This document shows positions 1 through 9,135 of a DNA stretch of 64,000 nt, piece by piece (position 1 is the stretch's first letter; each line of letters begins with the position of its first letter). Origin of the DNA: Pseudomonadota bacterium (GTDB taxonomy: Bacteria > Pseudomonadota > Gammaproteobacteria > Burkholderiales > SG8-39). The notes beneath the pieces are model-generated. The model was not told the DNA's origin. It was given only the letters and a program-made list of their open reading frames with translations, and did no database searches. Location of the stretch: the NCBI GenBank assembly GCA_025352885.1, contig JANXRZ010000235.1, positions 1-64,000 of the forward strand. The letters run 5' to 3'. The position numbers and the translations under genes were made by a program.

Positions 1-173
1 CACCAGAGACCCGCCGTGCCATCGAGCACCTTTCGGCCATCGGGCGTCCAGTAGTACATACCTTCGGCGCGTTCGAGCAGGCGCGGCGCCTTCTTGAACT
101 CGCGGTTCGCCGTATACGGCATGAAGAAGGCACTTTGTTCCAGGTCCAGGGCACTGCTTGCGCGGTCATTCAT
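1..173 (-). CDS. Class III aminotransferase, beta-alanine/omega-amino acid:pyruvate type (N-terminal fragment, runs off window)
   Basis: Minus-strand translation from ATG at 173: MNDRASSALDLEQSAFFMPYTANREFKKAPRLLERAEGMYYWTPDGRKVLDGTAGLW; the DG(R/K)xxLDGTAGLW motif is typical of this family. Confidence 0.8.
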   Translation of the reverse strand, partial: MNDRASSALDLEQSAFFMPYTANREFKKAPRLLERAEGMYYWTPDGRKVLDGTAGLW

Positions 174-186
174 GGAGTTTCCTTTT

Positions 187-1434
187 TCAGGCGGCCTTGG
201 CTTCGCCGACGACACCCGCCGCGGCAACCATGGCATTAAAGAGCACGCTTGCACCGGCGGCAATTTCGTCGGGACGCGCGTTTTCGAGCTCGTTGTGTGA
301 AAGGCCGCCTTCGCACGGCACGAAAATCATTGCCGTCGGCGCCACCCGGTTGAGGTACACCGCATCGTGGGCCGCCCCGCTGACGATGTCCCGGCAGGAA
401 AGCCCGAGCGCTTTCGCAGACGAGCGGACGCTGTCCACCAGCTTGGGATCGAAATGACTGGGTGCGAAATACAGCACTTCCTTTATGTCGATAGTCACGC
501 GGCATTCGGCCGCGATCGCCTTCGCCGACTTGCGGAGGTCTTCGACCATGGCGAGCAGCGTCTCGTCCTTTGCGTTGCGCACATCAAGCGTCATGCTGAC
601 CGCACCGGGCACGACGTTCCTCGAATTCGGTGAAACCCGAAGGTGCCCGACCGTTGCCCGCGCATTGTCGGGATAAGTATGCGCGACGCGGTTGGTCTCC
701 ACCACGAGGCGGCTTGCCGCCAGCAGCGCGTCCTTCCTCAACTCCATGGGCGTCGGGCCGGCATGCGAATCCTGTCCTGTCACCTCGACGTCGAACCAGC
801 GCTGGCCGAGCGCACCCTGCACCGCCCCGATGGTGGTCTTCGTATTTTCGAGCACCGGGCCCTGCTCGATATGCGCCTCGAAATAGGCGCCTACTTTGAC
901 GGGTTTCGCCTCGCCTTTGTACCCGATGGCCTTAAGAGCGTCGCCAACGCTTACGCCTTCGACGTCTTTCTGGGCATGCATGCTCTGCGCGGTGTAAATC
1001 GAGGCGAAGACACCCGACCCCATCATGGTGGGCACAAAGCGCGAGCCTTCCTCATTGGTCCATGCCGCGACCTCGATGGGCGCTTGCGTCTTGATCCCGA
1101 GCTCGTTCAGGCGGCGGACCACCTCGAGGCCGGCGAGCACGCCGTAGGCCCCGTCGAACTTTCCGCCCGAAGGCTGCGTGTCGAGGTGGCTGCCGGTCAT
1201 GACCGGCGGCAGCGAGTCATCCACGCCCGGGCGGTGCGCGAAGATGTTGCCGATGGCATCAACCCTCACGGACATGCCCTCGGCCTTGCACCAATCGACG
1301 AACCGGTCCCGCCCCTGCCGGTCGAGGTCCGTAAGCGTCAGGCGCTTAACGCCGCCCTTGGGCGTGGCGCCAATCTTGGCGAGATCCATGAGCGACTTCC
1401 ATAGGCGCTCGGCGTTGACCTTCAAGGGCTGCAT
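187..1434 (-). CDS. M20-family Zn-dependent hydrolase (N-carbamoyl-amino acid / beta-ureidopropionase / allantoate amidohydrolase type)
   Basis: 415 aa; TGSHLDTQPSGGKFDGAYGVLAGLEV, WTNEEGSRF, HIEQGPVLE, SGAAHDA motifs. Confidence 0.9.
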   Translation of the reverse strand: MQPLKVNAERLWKSLMDLAKIGATPKGGVKRLTLTDLDRQGRDRFVDWCKAEGMSVRVDAIGNIFAHRPGVDDSLPPVMTGSHLDTQPSGGKFDGAYGVLAGLEVVRRLNELGIKTQAPIEVAAWTNEEGSRFVPTMMGSGVFASIYTAQSMHAQKDVEGVSVGDALKAIGYKGEAKPVKVGAYFEAHIEQGPVLENTKTTIGAVQGALGQRWFDVEVTGQDSHAGPTPMELRKDALLAASRLVVETNRVAHTYPDNARATVGHLRVSPNSRNVVPGAVSMTLDVRNAKDETLLAMVEDLRKSAKAIAAECRVTIDIKEVLYFAPSHFDPKLVDSVRSSAKALGLSCRDIVSGAAHDAVYLNRVAPTAMIFVPCEGGLSHNELENARPDEIAAGASVLFNAMVAAAGVVGEAKAA

Positions 1435-1550
1435 TACAACTCCGGCGGGCGAAACGGACGGGGAAAGGAAGCTTACCGCAATTCGCTTTTGACATGCAGG
1501 GCACCCCCGGGCGCATCATTGGGCCCACTAGGTCCAACTGGGAGTTCCGT

Positions 1551-1760
1551 ATGTCCACCAAGCCAGCCGAAAATTACACGCCGGAGTCCGTGACCGCCCT
1601 GCTCGAACTGATCGGGATTCAAGTCGACGCGGCCCGCGCTCCGGGGATTGCGGGAACCTTGAACGCGCAGGTGAAAGGTGCCCACACGGCCTTTGCCGGG
1701 CTGTCCTTTGAGACGGAGCCTGCGACGTATCTCGTGGTCGCTGCGAAGGAAGCGCCATGA
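1551..1760 (+). CDS. AtzG-like small amidase partner (DUF4089 type)
   Basis: 69 aa from MSTKPAENYTPESVTALLELIGIQVD...; overlaps the amidase start by ATGA (1757-1760). Confidence 0.65.
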   Translation: MSTKPAENYTPESVTALLELIGIQVDAARAPGIAGTLNAQVKGAHTAFAGLSFETEPATYLVVAAKEAP

Positions 1761-3187
1761 ATGAGGCGGATATCCTCGAGTTGTCGTCCGCCGGCCTTGC
1801 GAATGCCATCCGCGCGGGTAAGGTCACGTGCGTGTCGGCGATGGAATCCGTGCTCGAGCGGGCCGAGCGTGTACAACCGGCGCTGAACTGCTTCATCCGC
1901 ATCGATCGCGAAGAAGCGCTTGCCGCCGCGCGGGTGGCCGACCTCGAGCGGGCCCGCGGCGCCTTGCGCGGACCGCTGCACGGCGTGCCGATGGCGCACA
2001 AGGACATGTACTACCGCGAAGGCGTCCCGTCGTCCTGCGGCTCAAAGATCATGCGCGACCGCCCTGCACCTTCAACGGCCACGGCGCTGAAGCGACTGGA
2101 CGCGGCCGGGGCAATCCAGTTCGGCGTGCTCAACATGGCGGAATTCGCCTATGGCCCGACCGGGCACAACGCGCACTACGGGCACTGCCGCAATCCCTGG
2201 AATCCCGAGTGCATCACCGGCGGGTCCTCCTCCGGCTCCGGCGCCGCAGTCGCGGCACGTGCGTCCTTTGCTGCCCTGGGCTCGGACACCGGCGGGTCGA
2301 TCCGCTCGCCGGCTACCTTTTGCGGACTGTCCGGGATCAAGCCGACGTGGAGCCGTGTCTCGCGCCATGGCGCAATGTCGCTCTCCTTTTCAATGGACAC
2401 GGTTGGCCCGCTTGCGCGCACGGTGGAGGATTGCGCCCTCATCATGGGTACGATTGCGGGCGCAGATCCGCTCGACCCTACGGCCAGCAACCACGCCGTG
2501 CCGAATTACATCGAGCGCCTTGCACGTCCCGTTAAAGGCCTGAGGGTCGCGACCACGAAGCGCTACTTCCACGATGCCATGGATCCGGAGATCGAAGCGC
2601 TCGTGCAGAAAAGCCTCGACACGTATGCCCGCCTTGGCGCCGAGATCGTCGAAGTTGACCTGCCCGACATGGAGGCGTGGGCCCATGCCGCGGTCATGAT
2701 GATTGCTGCGGAAGCGGGCGCGGCCCACGCCAACTGGATGCGCACCCGGCCGCAAGACTACTCAGACCAGGTCCGTGCGCGGCTCGAGCTCGGGCTGTCG
2801 CTACCTGCGACGGCGTATCTCGAGTGCTTGCGGTTGAGGGGCGTCGCGCTCGAGGCATTCTCGCGTGCGGTCTTCGACAAGGCCGACTTCCTGCATGTCC
2901 CCACCGTAAGCTTCCAGACACCCACCCTCGCTGCGACCGACGTCGGCGGCGGCGAAACCATGATGAAAGTGATGAACACCATCACCCGCTTGACCCGTCC
3001 GGGCAATTTCCTCGGGCTGCCTTGCCTCTCGGTCCCGGCGGGGTTCACCAAGAGCGGGATGCCGACCGCAGTCCAGCTCATCGGCCGGCAGTTCGACGAG
3101 GCCACGCTCTTTACGGCAGGGCATGCGTATCAGCAGGCGACGCAGTGGCACCTCCGGTCGCCTGCCACGCCGTCACCGAGTAAATGA
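1757..3187 (+). CDS. Amidase signature family protein, AtzE-like
   Basis: 476 aa; GSSSGSGAAVAARASFAALGSDTGGSIRSPATFCGLSGIKPTW amidase signature with Ser-cisSer-Lys elements. Confidence 0.93.
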   Translation: MNEADILELSSAGLANAIRAGKVTCVSAMESVLERAERVQPALNCFIRIDREEALAAARVADLERARGALRGPLHGVPMAHKDMYYREGVPSSCGSKIMRDRPAPSTATALKRLDAAGAIQFGVLNMAEFAYGPTGHNAHYGHCRNPWNPECITGGSSSGSGAAVAARASFAALGSDTGGSIRSPATFCGLSGIKPTWSRVSRHGAMSLSFSMDTVGPLARTVEDCALIMGTIAGADPLDPTASNHAVPNYIERLARPVKGLRVATTKRYFHDAMDPEIEALVQKSLDTYARLGAEIVEVDLPDMEAWAHAAVMMIAAEAGAAHANWMRTRPQDYSDQVRARLELGLSLPATAYLECLRLRGVALEAFSRAVFDKADFLHVPTVSFQTPTLAATDVGGGETMMKVMNTITRLTRPGNFLGLPCLSVPAGFTKSGMPTAVQLIGRQFDEATLFTAGHAYQQATQWHLRSPATPSPSK

Positions 3188-3206
3188 CAAAGTCGAACTT
3201 TGTTTT
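3187..3206 (+). terminator. Candidate intrinsic terminator after the amidase gene
   Basis: ACAAAGT-CGA-ACTTTGT followed by TTTAT; short AT-rich stem. Confidence 0.4.
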
Positions 3207-3379
3207 ATCTGGATCTAATGGCATAGCGCTTCTCATGCCAATTCGTATTACCGATTAGTAATATCAAAGACGGATCGGCGAGGCCCGCGTTGCCGGCGCC
3301 CCCGAATGAGTGAATCAGCGCACTTACCGCATCGGCGGTACGCCCTACCCTGCGCATTTCTTCCAACCGGAGCAACGCC

Positions 3380-3565
3380 ATGGCGAGTCAGGGAAACAAG
3401 GTGACCAAAGGAAACCAGAAGGCCGGCCTCAAGGGTGGCAAGCAGGATGGAGCCAGCCGCAAACCCGGGGCCACAAAAACGACCGCCGCTAGCGCCAGCT
3501 CCAAGCGGGCCGGCGGGCCCGCGCGGACCGAGAAGTACGACAGCGGAAAGCAGACCCAGCGATAG
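3380..3565 (+). CDS. Small Lys/Gly/Ser-rich basic protein, unknown
   Basis: 61 aa MASQGNKVTKGNQKAGLKGGKQDG...; GGAG upstream of ATG; low complexity, so coding status is uncertain. Confidence 0.4.
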   Translation: MASQGNKVTKGNQKAGLKGGKQDGASRKPGATKTTAASASSKRAGGPARTEKYDSGKQTQR

Positions 3566-3588
3566 CAGCGCAAGGCGGCGAGCGCCAG

Positions 3589-3900
3589 CTAGGCCATGGG
3601 CACGAAGTCGATCGATGCAACCACGATCTGGAACGTCCCCTTGTGGCCTGGCGGCATGCAATCAAGGTTGTCCTTCACGAACGCGCGCAGGTTTTCGTCC
3701 GCTCGTGAGCGGCGCGAGCTTCCCGCGGCAAGGTAGTCACGTACCGCAAGCGGCCCGACGAAAATGGCCACCAGCCGATCGGGCGGCCACTGGAACTGCA
3801 ACTGCGCGTCGCCCGCTTGCACTACCCCGGCTTTCGCATCACCGGGAAATAACGGTCGCAGAACCGCGGCCCAATGTTCGAGTGTTTGTTCGTCCGTCAT
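3589..3900 (-). CDS. Conserved-looking hypothetical protein (paralog of 4335..4682)
   Basis: 103 aa from MTDEQTLEHW; shares LFP..., VAIF(V/I)xPxAxxDY, RADxxL, F(Q/R)IVVAS(I/V)D with the second copy. Confidence 0.65.
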   Translation of the reverse strand: MTDEQTLEHWAAVLRPLFPGDAKAGVVQAGDAQLQFQWPPDRLVAIFVGPLAVRDYLAAGSSRRSRADENLRAFVKDNLDCMPPGHKGTFQIVVASIDFVPMA

Positions 3901-3983
3901 GGGGAAGTGAGTGACCGACCGTACAGTTTTTCGAGACGCCCGATAGCTAGAGTCGCCGAACTGCTGCAAAGGAGAAGAACGAC

Positions 3984-4316
3984 ATGACACCCAGCGCGCG
4001 CGAGCAATTCCACCGTGGACTGCAGCAGATTCGTAAAGCGATCGGAACGCGGCTCGGCGGGGTCAGCGCCGAGATCGTCGCAGAGGGCATTTCCCACCCG
4101 GCATGGCAGGACCAACGCAGACTGCCCGACGTCCTGCCGATTTCGGTCGCGCCATCCGATTCGCCTGTGCTGACAATCGAATTCACCAGCCGGGAGATCC
4201 AGGACAGCTGGAGTGGCATCCAACGCGACGACGTCCGGCGAAAAATCGGCCTTTACGCCAACGAGTATGAGCGTCGGCGGGGCCGGCGCTGGGACTTCGG
4301 TTCGCAGGCGCATTGA
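3984..4316 (+). CDS. Hypothetical protein, 110 aa
   Basis: Divergent ORF between the two paralogs; upstream AGGAGAAG Shine-Dalgarno-like sequence. Confidence 0.55.
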   Translation: MTPSAREQFHRGLQQIRKAIGTRLGGVSAEIVAEGISHPAWQDQRRLPDVLPISVAPSDSPVLTIEFTSREIQDSWSGIQRDDVRRKIGLYANEYERRRGRRWDFGSQAH

Positions 4317-4334
4317 ACCGCTCCTGCGCCCGGT

Positions 4335-4682
4335 CTACCGCGAAAGAATATCGACGGACGCTACTACAATCCTGAATTCGGGTTCGTCACGCTGCGTCGG
4401 TAAGATCGAGGGCTGCCGCTTCAGGTTCGAGTGCACGTGAGCAAACAGCTTCCGGTCTGCACGCGCTCTTTGGCCGTCCTGAGCGTTGCGATAGTCTTTC
4501 ATGGCGTTTGGCGCAATGAAGATTGCAACGCTGCGCTTCCCGGACCCGGATTGCCCCAAATGGGAAACCGGCTGCCACCGAACCGAGATCTGGTTCAACT
4601 GCGGCGTAAACGCGAATTCGGCACAGGACGGAAACAGCGGACCCAGCAGGTCCGCCCACTTAACGAGCGTAGGTTGATGCAT
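4335..4682 (-). CDS. Conserved-looking hypothetical protein (paralog of 3589..3900)
   Basis: 115 aa from MHQPTLVKWADLLGPLFPS; shared motifs with 3589..3900. Confidence 0.6.
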   Translation of the reverse strand: MHQPTLVKWADLLGPLFPSCAEFAFTPQLNQISVRWQPVSHLGQSGSGKRSVAIFIAPNAMKDYRNAQDGQRARADRKLFAHVHSNLKRQPSILPTQRDEPEFRIVVASVDILSR

Positions 4683-4833
4683 TTGTGAGCAGCCTGGATT
4701 GGTTCTGTGGCACCGCGCGGGCGGTCGTGCAAACGGAGGAAAATATAGGCGATGAGCCATCGCGAGTCTGCGCTCCACTTCACACATGGCGCAGTTCCTT
4801 GGTATGACTGAGGTGCGTGGTATTGTTTTGGCC

Positions 4834-5799
4834 ATGAAGAAATTCATCACGCGCTCGATCGCGGGCGCTTGCCTGCTCCTGCTTTGCGGCGCCTCACTTG
4901 CCCAGAATTGGCCGTCAAAGCCGGTCCGGCTCGTGATCCCTTTTGCCCCTGGCGGACCGACGGACATCATTGCGCGGCTGGTCGGACAGAAGCTCTCCGA
5001 ATCGCTTGGCCAACCGATGGTGGTCGAGAGTCGGGCCGGCGCAGGCGGGAACATCGGGACCACCGCGGTGGCGAAGTCGCCCCCCGACGGATACACGATC
5101 CTGCTGACTAGTTCGGCTTACGCGGTCAACGTCAGCCTCTCGCCAAATGCGGGCTATGACCCCGAACGGGACTTCATCCCGGTGGTGGTGGTCGCCAAAC
5201 AGGCTAATCTCATCTTCGTGCACCCGGGCCTCGGGGTCAAAACGCTGGCTGAACTGCTCGCCGCGGCCAAGTCAAAGAAGCTGGCTTTCGCGTCGCCTGG
5301 CAGCGGCACAACGCCCCATCTCACTGCGGAGAACCTTTTCAACGTCATCTCGAAGCTCGACATGACGCCCATCCACTTCCGGGGCGCCGGGCCGGCGATC
5401 GCAGCCGTGGTCGGCGGCGAACCCCCGGTTGGTGCGGGAGCCGCGTCGACTCCCTTGCCGCACATCAAGGCGGGGCGCCTCCGGCCGATTGCAGTGTCGT
5501 CTGCGGCGAGAGTCGCTGCCCTGCCCGACGTGCCCACGTTCGCGGAAGCGGGATTTCCGGGTGTCGAGGACGACACGTGGATCGGGATTTTCGCGCCCGC
5601 CGGCACACCCCACGTTGTGGTGCAGAAGCTCAACGAGTCGGTGAACCAGGCATTGCGCACTGCGGACATGAAAGAGCGCCTGGACGCGCTCGCCTTCGAG
5701 GCCGTCGGTGGAACGCCCCAACAATTTGCCGATTATGTGAAAGTCGAAATTGCGAAATGGGGCAAGGTGGTGCGCGCCGGGAACATCAAGGCAGAGTAA
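4834..5799 (+). CDS. Bug/TctC-family periplasmic solute-binding protein
   Basis: Signal peptide MKKFITRSIAGACLLLLCGASLAQ, then NWPSKPVRLVIPFAPGGPTDIIARLVGQKLSE. Confidence 0.95.
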   Translation: MKKFITRSIAGACLLLLCGASLAQNWPSKPVRLVIPFAPGGPTDIIARLVGQKLSESLGQPMVVESRAGAGGNIGTTAVAKSPPDGYTILLTSSAYAVNVSLSPNAGYDPERDFIPVVVVAKQANLIFVHPGLGVKTLAELLAAAKSKKLAFASPGSGTTPHLTAENLFNVISKLDMTPIHFRGAGPAIAAVVGGEPPVGAGAASTPLPHIKAGRLRPIAVSSAARVAALPDVPTFAEAGFPGVEDDTWIGIFAPAGTPHVVVQKLNESVNQALRTADMKERLDALAFEAVGGTPQQFADYVKVEIAKWGKVVRAGNIKAE

Positions 5800-5802
5800 C
5801 CG

Positions 5803-7041
5803 TCAGATGTAGCGCAAGCCCGGCTTCAGCCCCAGGTAATACTGGCCGACGGTCTGCAAGTGGGCGAAGTTGGCCTGGATCTGCTGGGACACCGCATTCA
5901 TATCGCGCAAGCGTCGCTCGAAAGGCCCGCCTTCGAAAATGGCCGTCGCACCTGCGTCTGCGTAAGCGGTGCTTACCACCTCTCGCGCCTCGTGGATCGC
6001 GTAAGTCGAGGCAAGGCGCAACCTGACCCGCGAATCGAAACTCAAGCGGCCGCCCGCGCAGTCCTGCCACATCTCGCGCAGGATCGAGAGGATCCAGGCA
6101 CGCGCCGATTCGAGCCGTGCCTCGGACAAGGCGATCCGGGACTGGATCCAGGCGTCGTCCCTGAGTGGATTGCCGGTGCCCGAAGGGGTCTTCTTCGTGG
6201 CCAGCTCAATGAACGCATCGAGCGTCGCTCGGGCAATGCCAAGGCCAACCGCAGAAAACCCGGCCTGGTAGACATTCATCGGCGAAAACCGATAAAGCGG
6301 ACCTTGCTCGCGCCTTTCGGGCTCGAGCTCCGGTTCGGCATCTTCCCCAAGATGATGATCCCGCGCAGTTGCTCGCGGCACGAGCGAGAACTCAGCCGGA
6401 ACGAAAAGATCCGCGACCGTGTAGGTGTCGCTGCCGGTACCGCGCAAGCCGACCACTTTCCAGGTGCCTTCCTTGATCGTGACAGAGGAGCGCGGGATCA
6501 GCATCGTGCGCTCCATCGGCCGACCGTGCGCATCCTGCAGCAGTTGGCCGGCCTCGTCGGTGCGATGGCAATGCGCGCCGATCCAAGTCGCATGCCGGTT
6601 TCCGCTCCCGAATCCCCATGTGCCGCTGATCTGCCATCCGCCTTTGACGGGGGTCGCGCGACACTGGGGACCCAGCGAGTATCCCCAGGCCACCGCAGCG
6701 CGCGCATCGCCGAAGACGCGATGGGCTGCTGCGGGGTCCATGTAAGCCGCCGACATCGAACAGCCGGCGCTTTGCGAGATGCACCAGGCGGCGCTCGCGT
6801 CGCCGGCGGCAATCTCGGAAACCACCTGGAAAAACGTTGCGGGCTCGAGTTCGGCTCCGCCAAAGGTGTGCGGAAGGAGCATCCGAAAGAGTCGGGCTTC
6901 GAAAAGGGCGTCCAATACGTCGGCCGGGAGTTCGCATCCTGCGTCGATTTGTGGCCCTGCGGATTCCAGCAGCGGCCTCAATGCGTGGGCCCGTGAGATC
7001 CAGCCCTGCTCGATCCCGGTGCCGGACGACGTGCCGCTCAT
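5803..7041 (-). CDS. Acyl-CoA dehydrogenase-fold flavoprotein, HsaA-like monooxygenase type
   Basis: LPHTFGGAELEPATFFQVVSEIAAGDASAAWC and GTWGFGSGNRHATW motifs; start at MSGTSSG preferred over the 7059 ORF start. Confidence 0.8.
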   Translation of the reverse strand: MSGTSSGTGIEQGWISRAHALRPLLESAGPQIDAGCELPADVLDALFEARLFRMLLPHTFGGAELEPATFFQVVSEIAAGDASAAWCISQSAGCSMSAAYMDPAAAHRVFGDARAAVAWGYSLGPQCRATPVKGGWQISGTWGFGSGNRHATWIGAHCHRTDEAGQLLQDAHGRPMERTMLIPRSSVTIKEGTWKVVGLRGTGSDTYTVADLFVPAEFSLVPRATARDHHLGEDAEPELEPERREQGPLYRFSPMNVYQAGFSAVGLGIARATLDAFIELATKKTPSGTGNPLRDDAWIQSRIALSEARLESARAWILSILREMWQDCAGGRLSFDSRVRLRLASTYAIHEAREVVSTAYADAGATAIFEGGPFERRLRDMNAVSQQIQANFAHLQTVGQYYLGLKPGLRYI

Positions 7042-7763
7042 CGGTTTTTTTTCTTCCATTCCTCGTAGCGCTCGCGCGTGACGTCGTTTGGCGGATAGGT
7101 GCCGGGCAACGCGCGCCCCCCCGCGATCTCCTCCAGGACGAACCGCTCGAGCTGCTCCTGGTCGGAAGCTTCCTTGGCCACTTCGTCTGCAAGATGGCGC
7201 GGCACGACAATCACGCCGTCAGCATCTCCGACGATGACATCGCCTGGATACACGGCCACTCCGCCGCATGCAATCGGCACCTCTACGTCGACTGCGTGCT
7301 GATGCGTCAGGCTGATGGACGCGGCAGGCGCCTTGCAATACACCGGGAATGACTCGGCCGAAATTTCCGGCGTGTCGCGCAGCCCCCCATCCGAGACCAG
7401 CCCCGCCGCCCCACGCACCGCCAGGCGCCGCACGAGGATGCCGCCAGCCGAAGCGCACCTGGCATCGCCGCGACAATCGATTACAAGAACGCTTCCCGCC
7501 GGCACCGTTTCGATCGCCTTGCGCTGCGGATGCTCGGGATCCTGGTGAATTCCGACATGGTCGATGTCCTCACGCGCCGGAATGTTGCGCAGCGTGTAAG
7601 CCTCGCCTACCAATGACGATGCCTTCGGGGTCAGCCTCGAGACACCCTGCATCACCTGGTTGCGCAAGCTGCGCTTGAAAAGCTGTGTCGACAACGTCGC
7701 CGTCGAGCACGCGGCTAGCAGCGTGCGCGTCTTCAAAGAAAGGGCGTTGGGGGGCGTACCCAT
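7038..7763 (-). CDS. RraA-like protein (4-hydroxy-4-methyl-2-oxoglutarate aldolase family)
   Basis: LSTATLSTQLFKRSLRNQVMQGV, GDARCASAGGILVRRL, VYPGDVIVGDADGVIVVP motifs; 4-bp overlap with the downstream flavoprotein. Confidence 0.9.
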   Translation of the reverse strand: MGTPPNALSLKTRTLLAACSTATLSTQLFKRSLRNQVMQGVSRLTPKASSLVGEAYTLRNIPAREDIDHVGIHQDPEHPQRKAIETVPAGSVLVIDCRGDARCASAGGILVRRLAVRGAAGLVSDGGLRDTPEISAESFPVYCKAPAASISLTHQHAVDVEVPIACGGVAVYPGDVIVGDADGVIVVPRHLADEVAKEASDQEQLERFVLEEIAGGRALPGTYPPNDVTRERYEEWKKKNR

Positions 7764-7803
7764 GCTGCGAGTATTACATAGGCTCGGGTAAAATCGCCTT
7801 ACC

Positions 7804-8649
7804 ATGGCAGCCGTCACACTCATGCAAACCGAGTCGATCGCCGTGATCGACTACCGTTGCACCGCGAGCCCTGGCGATCGGCCGTTCGTTGAATCGCATG
7901 CCGCGTTTTCCGCTTCTTATGTGCGCAAGGGAAGCTTTGCCTGCCACGCGCGCGGACAGGTGTTCGAGCTGGTCGCGGGGTCCGTCATGGTCGGGCATCC
8001 AGGCGATGAATACCTGTGCACGCATGACCATCATGTCTGCGGGGACGAATGCACTTCGTTCCAGTTTTCCCCCGCTTTTGCCGAAGCCCTCGGCGGCGAT
8101 GGACTGTCTTGGAAGACCGGTGGCATTGCGCCGCAGGCCGAGTTGGTGGTGTTGGGCGAGCTTGCCACTTCTGCCATCAACGCAGAGGACAACCGCGGCC
8201 TCGACGAGATCGGCATGGCGTTCGCAGCGCGGTTGGTCGGCCTTGCCGGTGCGAAGCAACCGCGACCTTCGGCGGCGACTGCGCAGGATCGACGCCGAGC
8301 CATCGAGTCTGCGCACTGGATCGACGACCATGCCCATGAGCAGATCGCACTCGACGACTCTGCCCGGCAAGCGGGCTTGAGCCCGTTTCACTTCCTGCGC
8401 ACTTTCTCGGGTGCGCTCGGCCTTACCCCCCATCAACATCTTGTCCGCTCGCGGCTGCGACATGCCGCGCGCCTGCTGGCCGATGAAGATCGCCCCGTCA
8501 CGGAGGTCGCGTTGGACGTTGGGTTCAGCGACCTGTCCAACTTCGTCAGGACTTTCCGTCGTGCCGCCGGGGTCTCGCCGGGCCAATTTCGCCGGGCCGC
8601 GAAGGGCGACCGCAAGATTCTCCAAGCGAGGCTTGCAACGGCCGCCTAG
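7804..8649 (+). CDS. AraC-family transcriptional regulator
   Basis: C-terminal double [36 protein letters not shown]...[30 protein letters not shown]. Confidence 0.93.
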   Translation: MAAVTLMQTESIAVIDYRCTASPGDRPFVESHAAFSASYVRKGSFACHARGQVFELVAGSVMVGHPGDEYLCTHDHHVCGDECTSFQFSPAFAEALGGDGLSWKTGGIAPQAELVVLGELATSAINAEDNRGLDEIGMAFAARLVGLAGAKQPRPSAATAQDRRRAIESAHWIDDHAHEQIALDDSARQAGLSPFHFLRTFSGALGLTPHQHLVRSRLRHAARLLADEDRPVTEVALDVGFSDLSNFVRTFRRAAGVSPGQFRRAAKGDRKILQARLATAA

Positions 8650-8678
8650 CATGGGCCTCCCCTTTTCAGGAGACTCCT

Positions 8679-9086
8679 ATGGCTTCCATCCGCAGGGAAA
8701 TGACGCTGGATACCGCACCGGACGCTGCCTGGGCGGCGGTTAGGGACATCGGTGCAATCCACCTTCGCCTCTGTCCCGGTTTTGTCACAAACACCGTGCT
8801 GGAAGAGGGCGCGAGGATGGTGACTTTCGCCAACGGCCTGGTCGTGCGTGAAGTGATCGTCGATCTCGACGATGCAGCCCGCCGGCTCGTGTGGTCGGCA
8901 AGGAGCGAGCGCCTCTCGCACCACAATGCGTCGATGCAGATCTTCGATGAGGGTGGCGGGCGCTGCCGCGCGGTCTGGATCGCAGACCTGCTCCCGCACG
9001 AAGCCGCGCCTGCAATCGCCGCAATGATCGACCATGGGATGGCCGCCATGAAGAAGAAACTCGAGGACACGGCAACGGCCGCATGA
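8679..9086 (+). CDS. SRPBCC-family protein
   Basis: 135 aa; polyketide cyclase/START-like pattern (DTAPDAAWAAVRDIGAIHLRLCPGF...). Confidence 0.75.
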   Translation: MASIRREMTLDTAPDAAWAAVRDIGAIHLRLCPGFVTNTVLEEGARMVTFANGLVVREVIVDLDDAARRLVWSARSERLSHHNASMQIFDEGGGRCRAVWIADLLPHEAAPAIAAMIDHGMAAMKKKLEDTATAA

Positions 9087-9135
9087 TCAGCGAGACAGCG
9101 GCTCTTCGGCACAATGAATTCGGATACGATGAACC

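Noticed and set aside
3246-3263. TATTAC-N6-GTAATA inverted repeat near 3.25 kb
   Set aside because: Only 6-bp arms, AT-rich and not positioned at a clear promoter; could be chance
4423-4440. tRNA T-loop-like GGTTCGAGT string
   Set aside because: No acceptor or anticodon arms around it; lies inside a hypothetical protein gene
5860-6996. 378-aa plus-strand ORF
   Set aside because: Antisense to the ACAD-fold flavoprotein; no recognisable domain and Arg-rich composition
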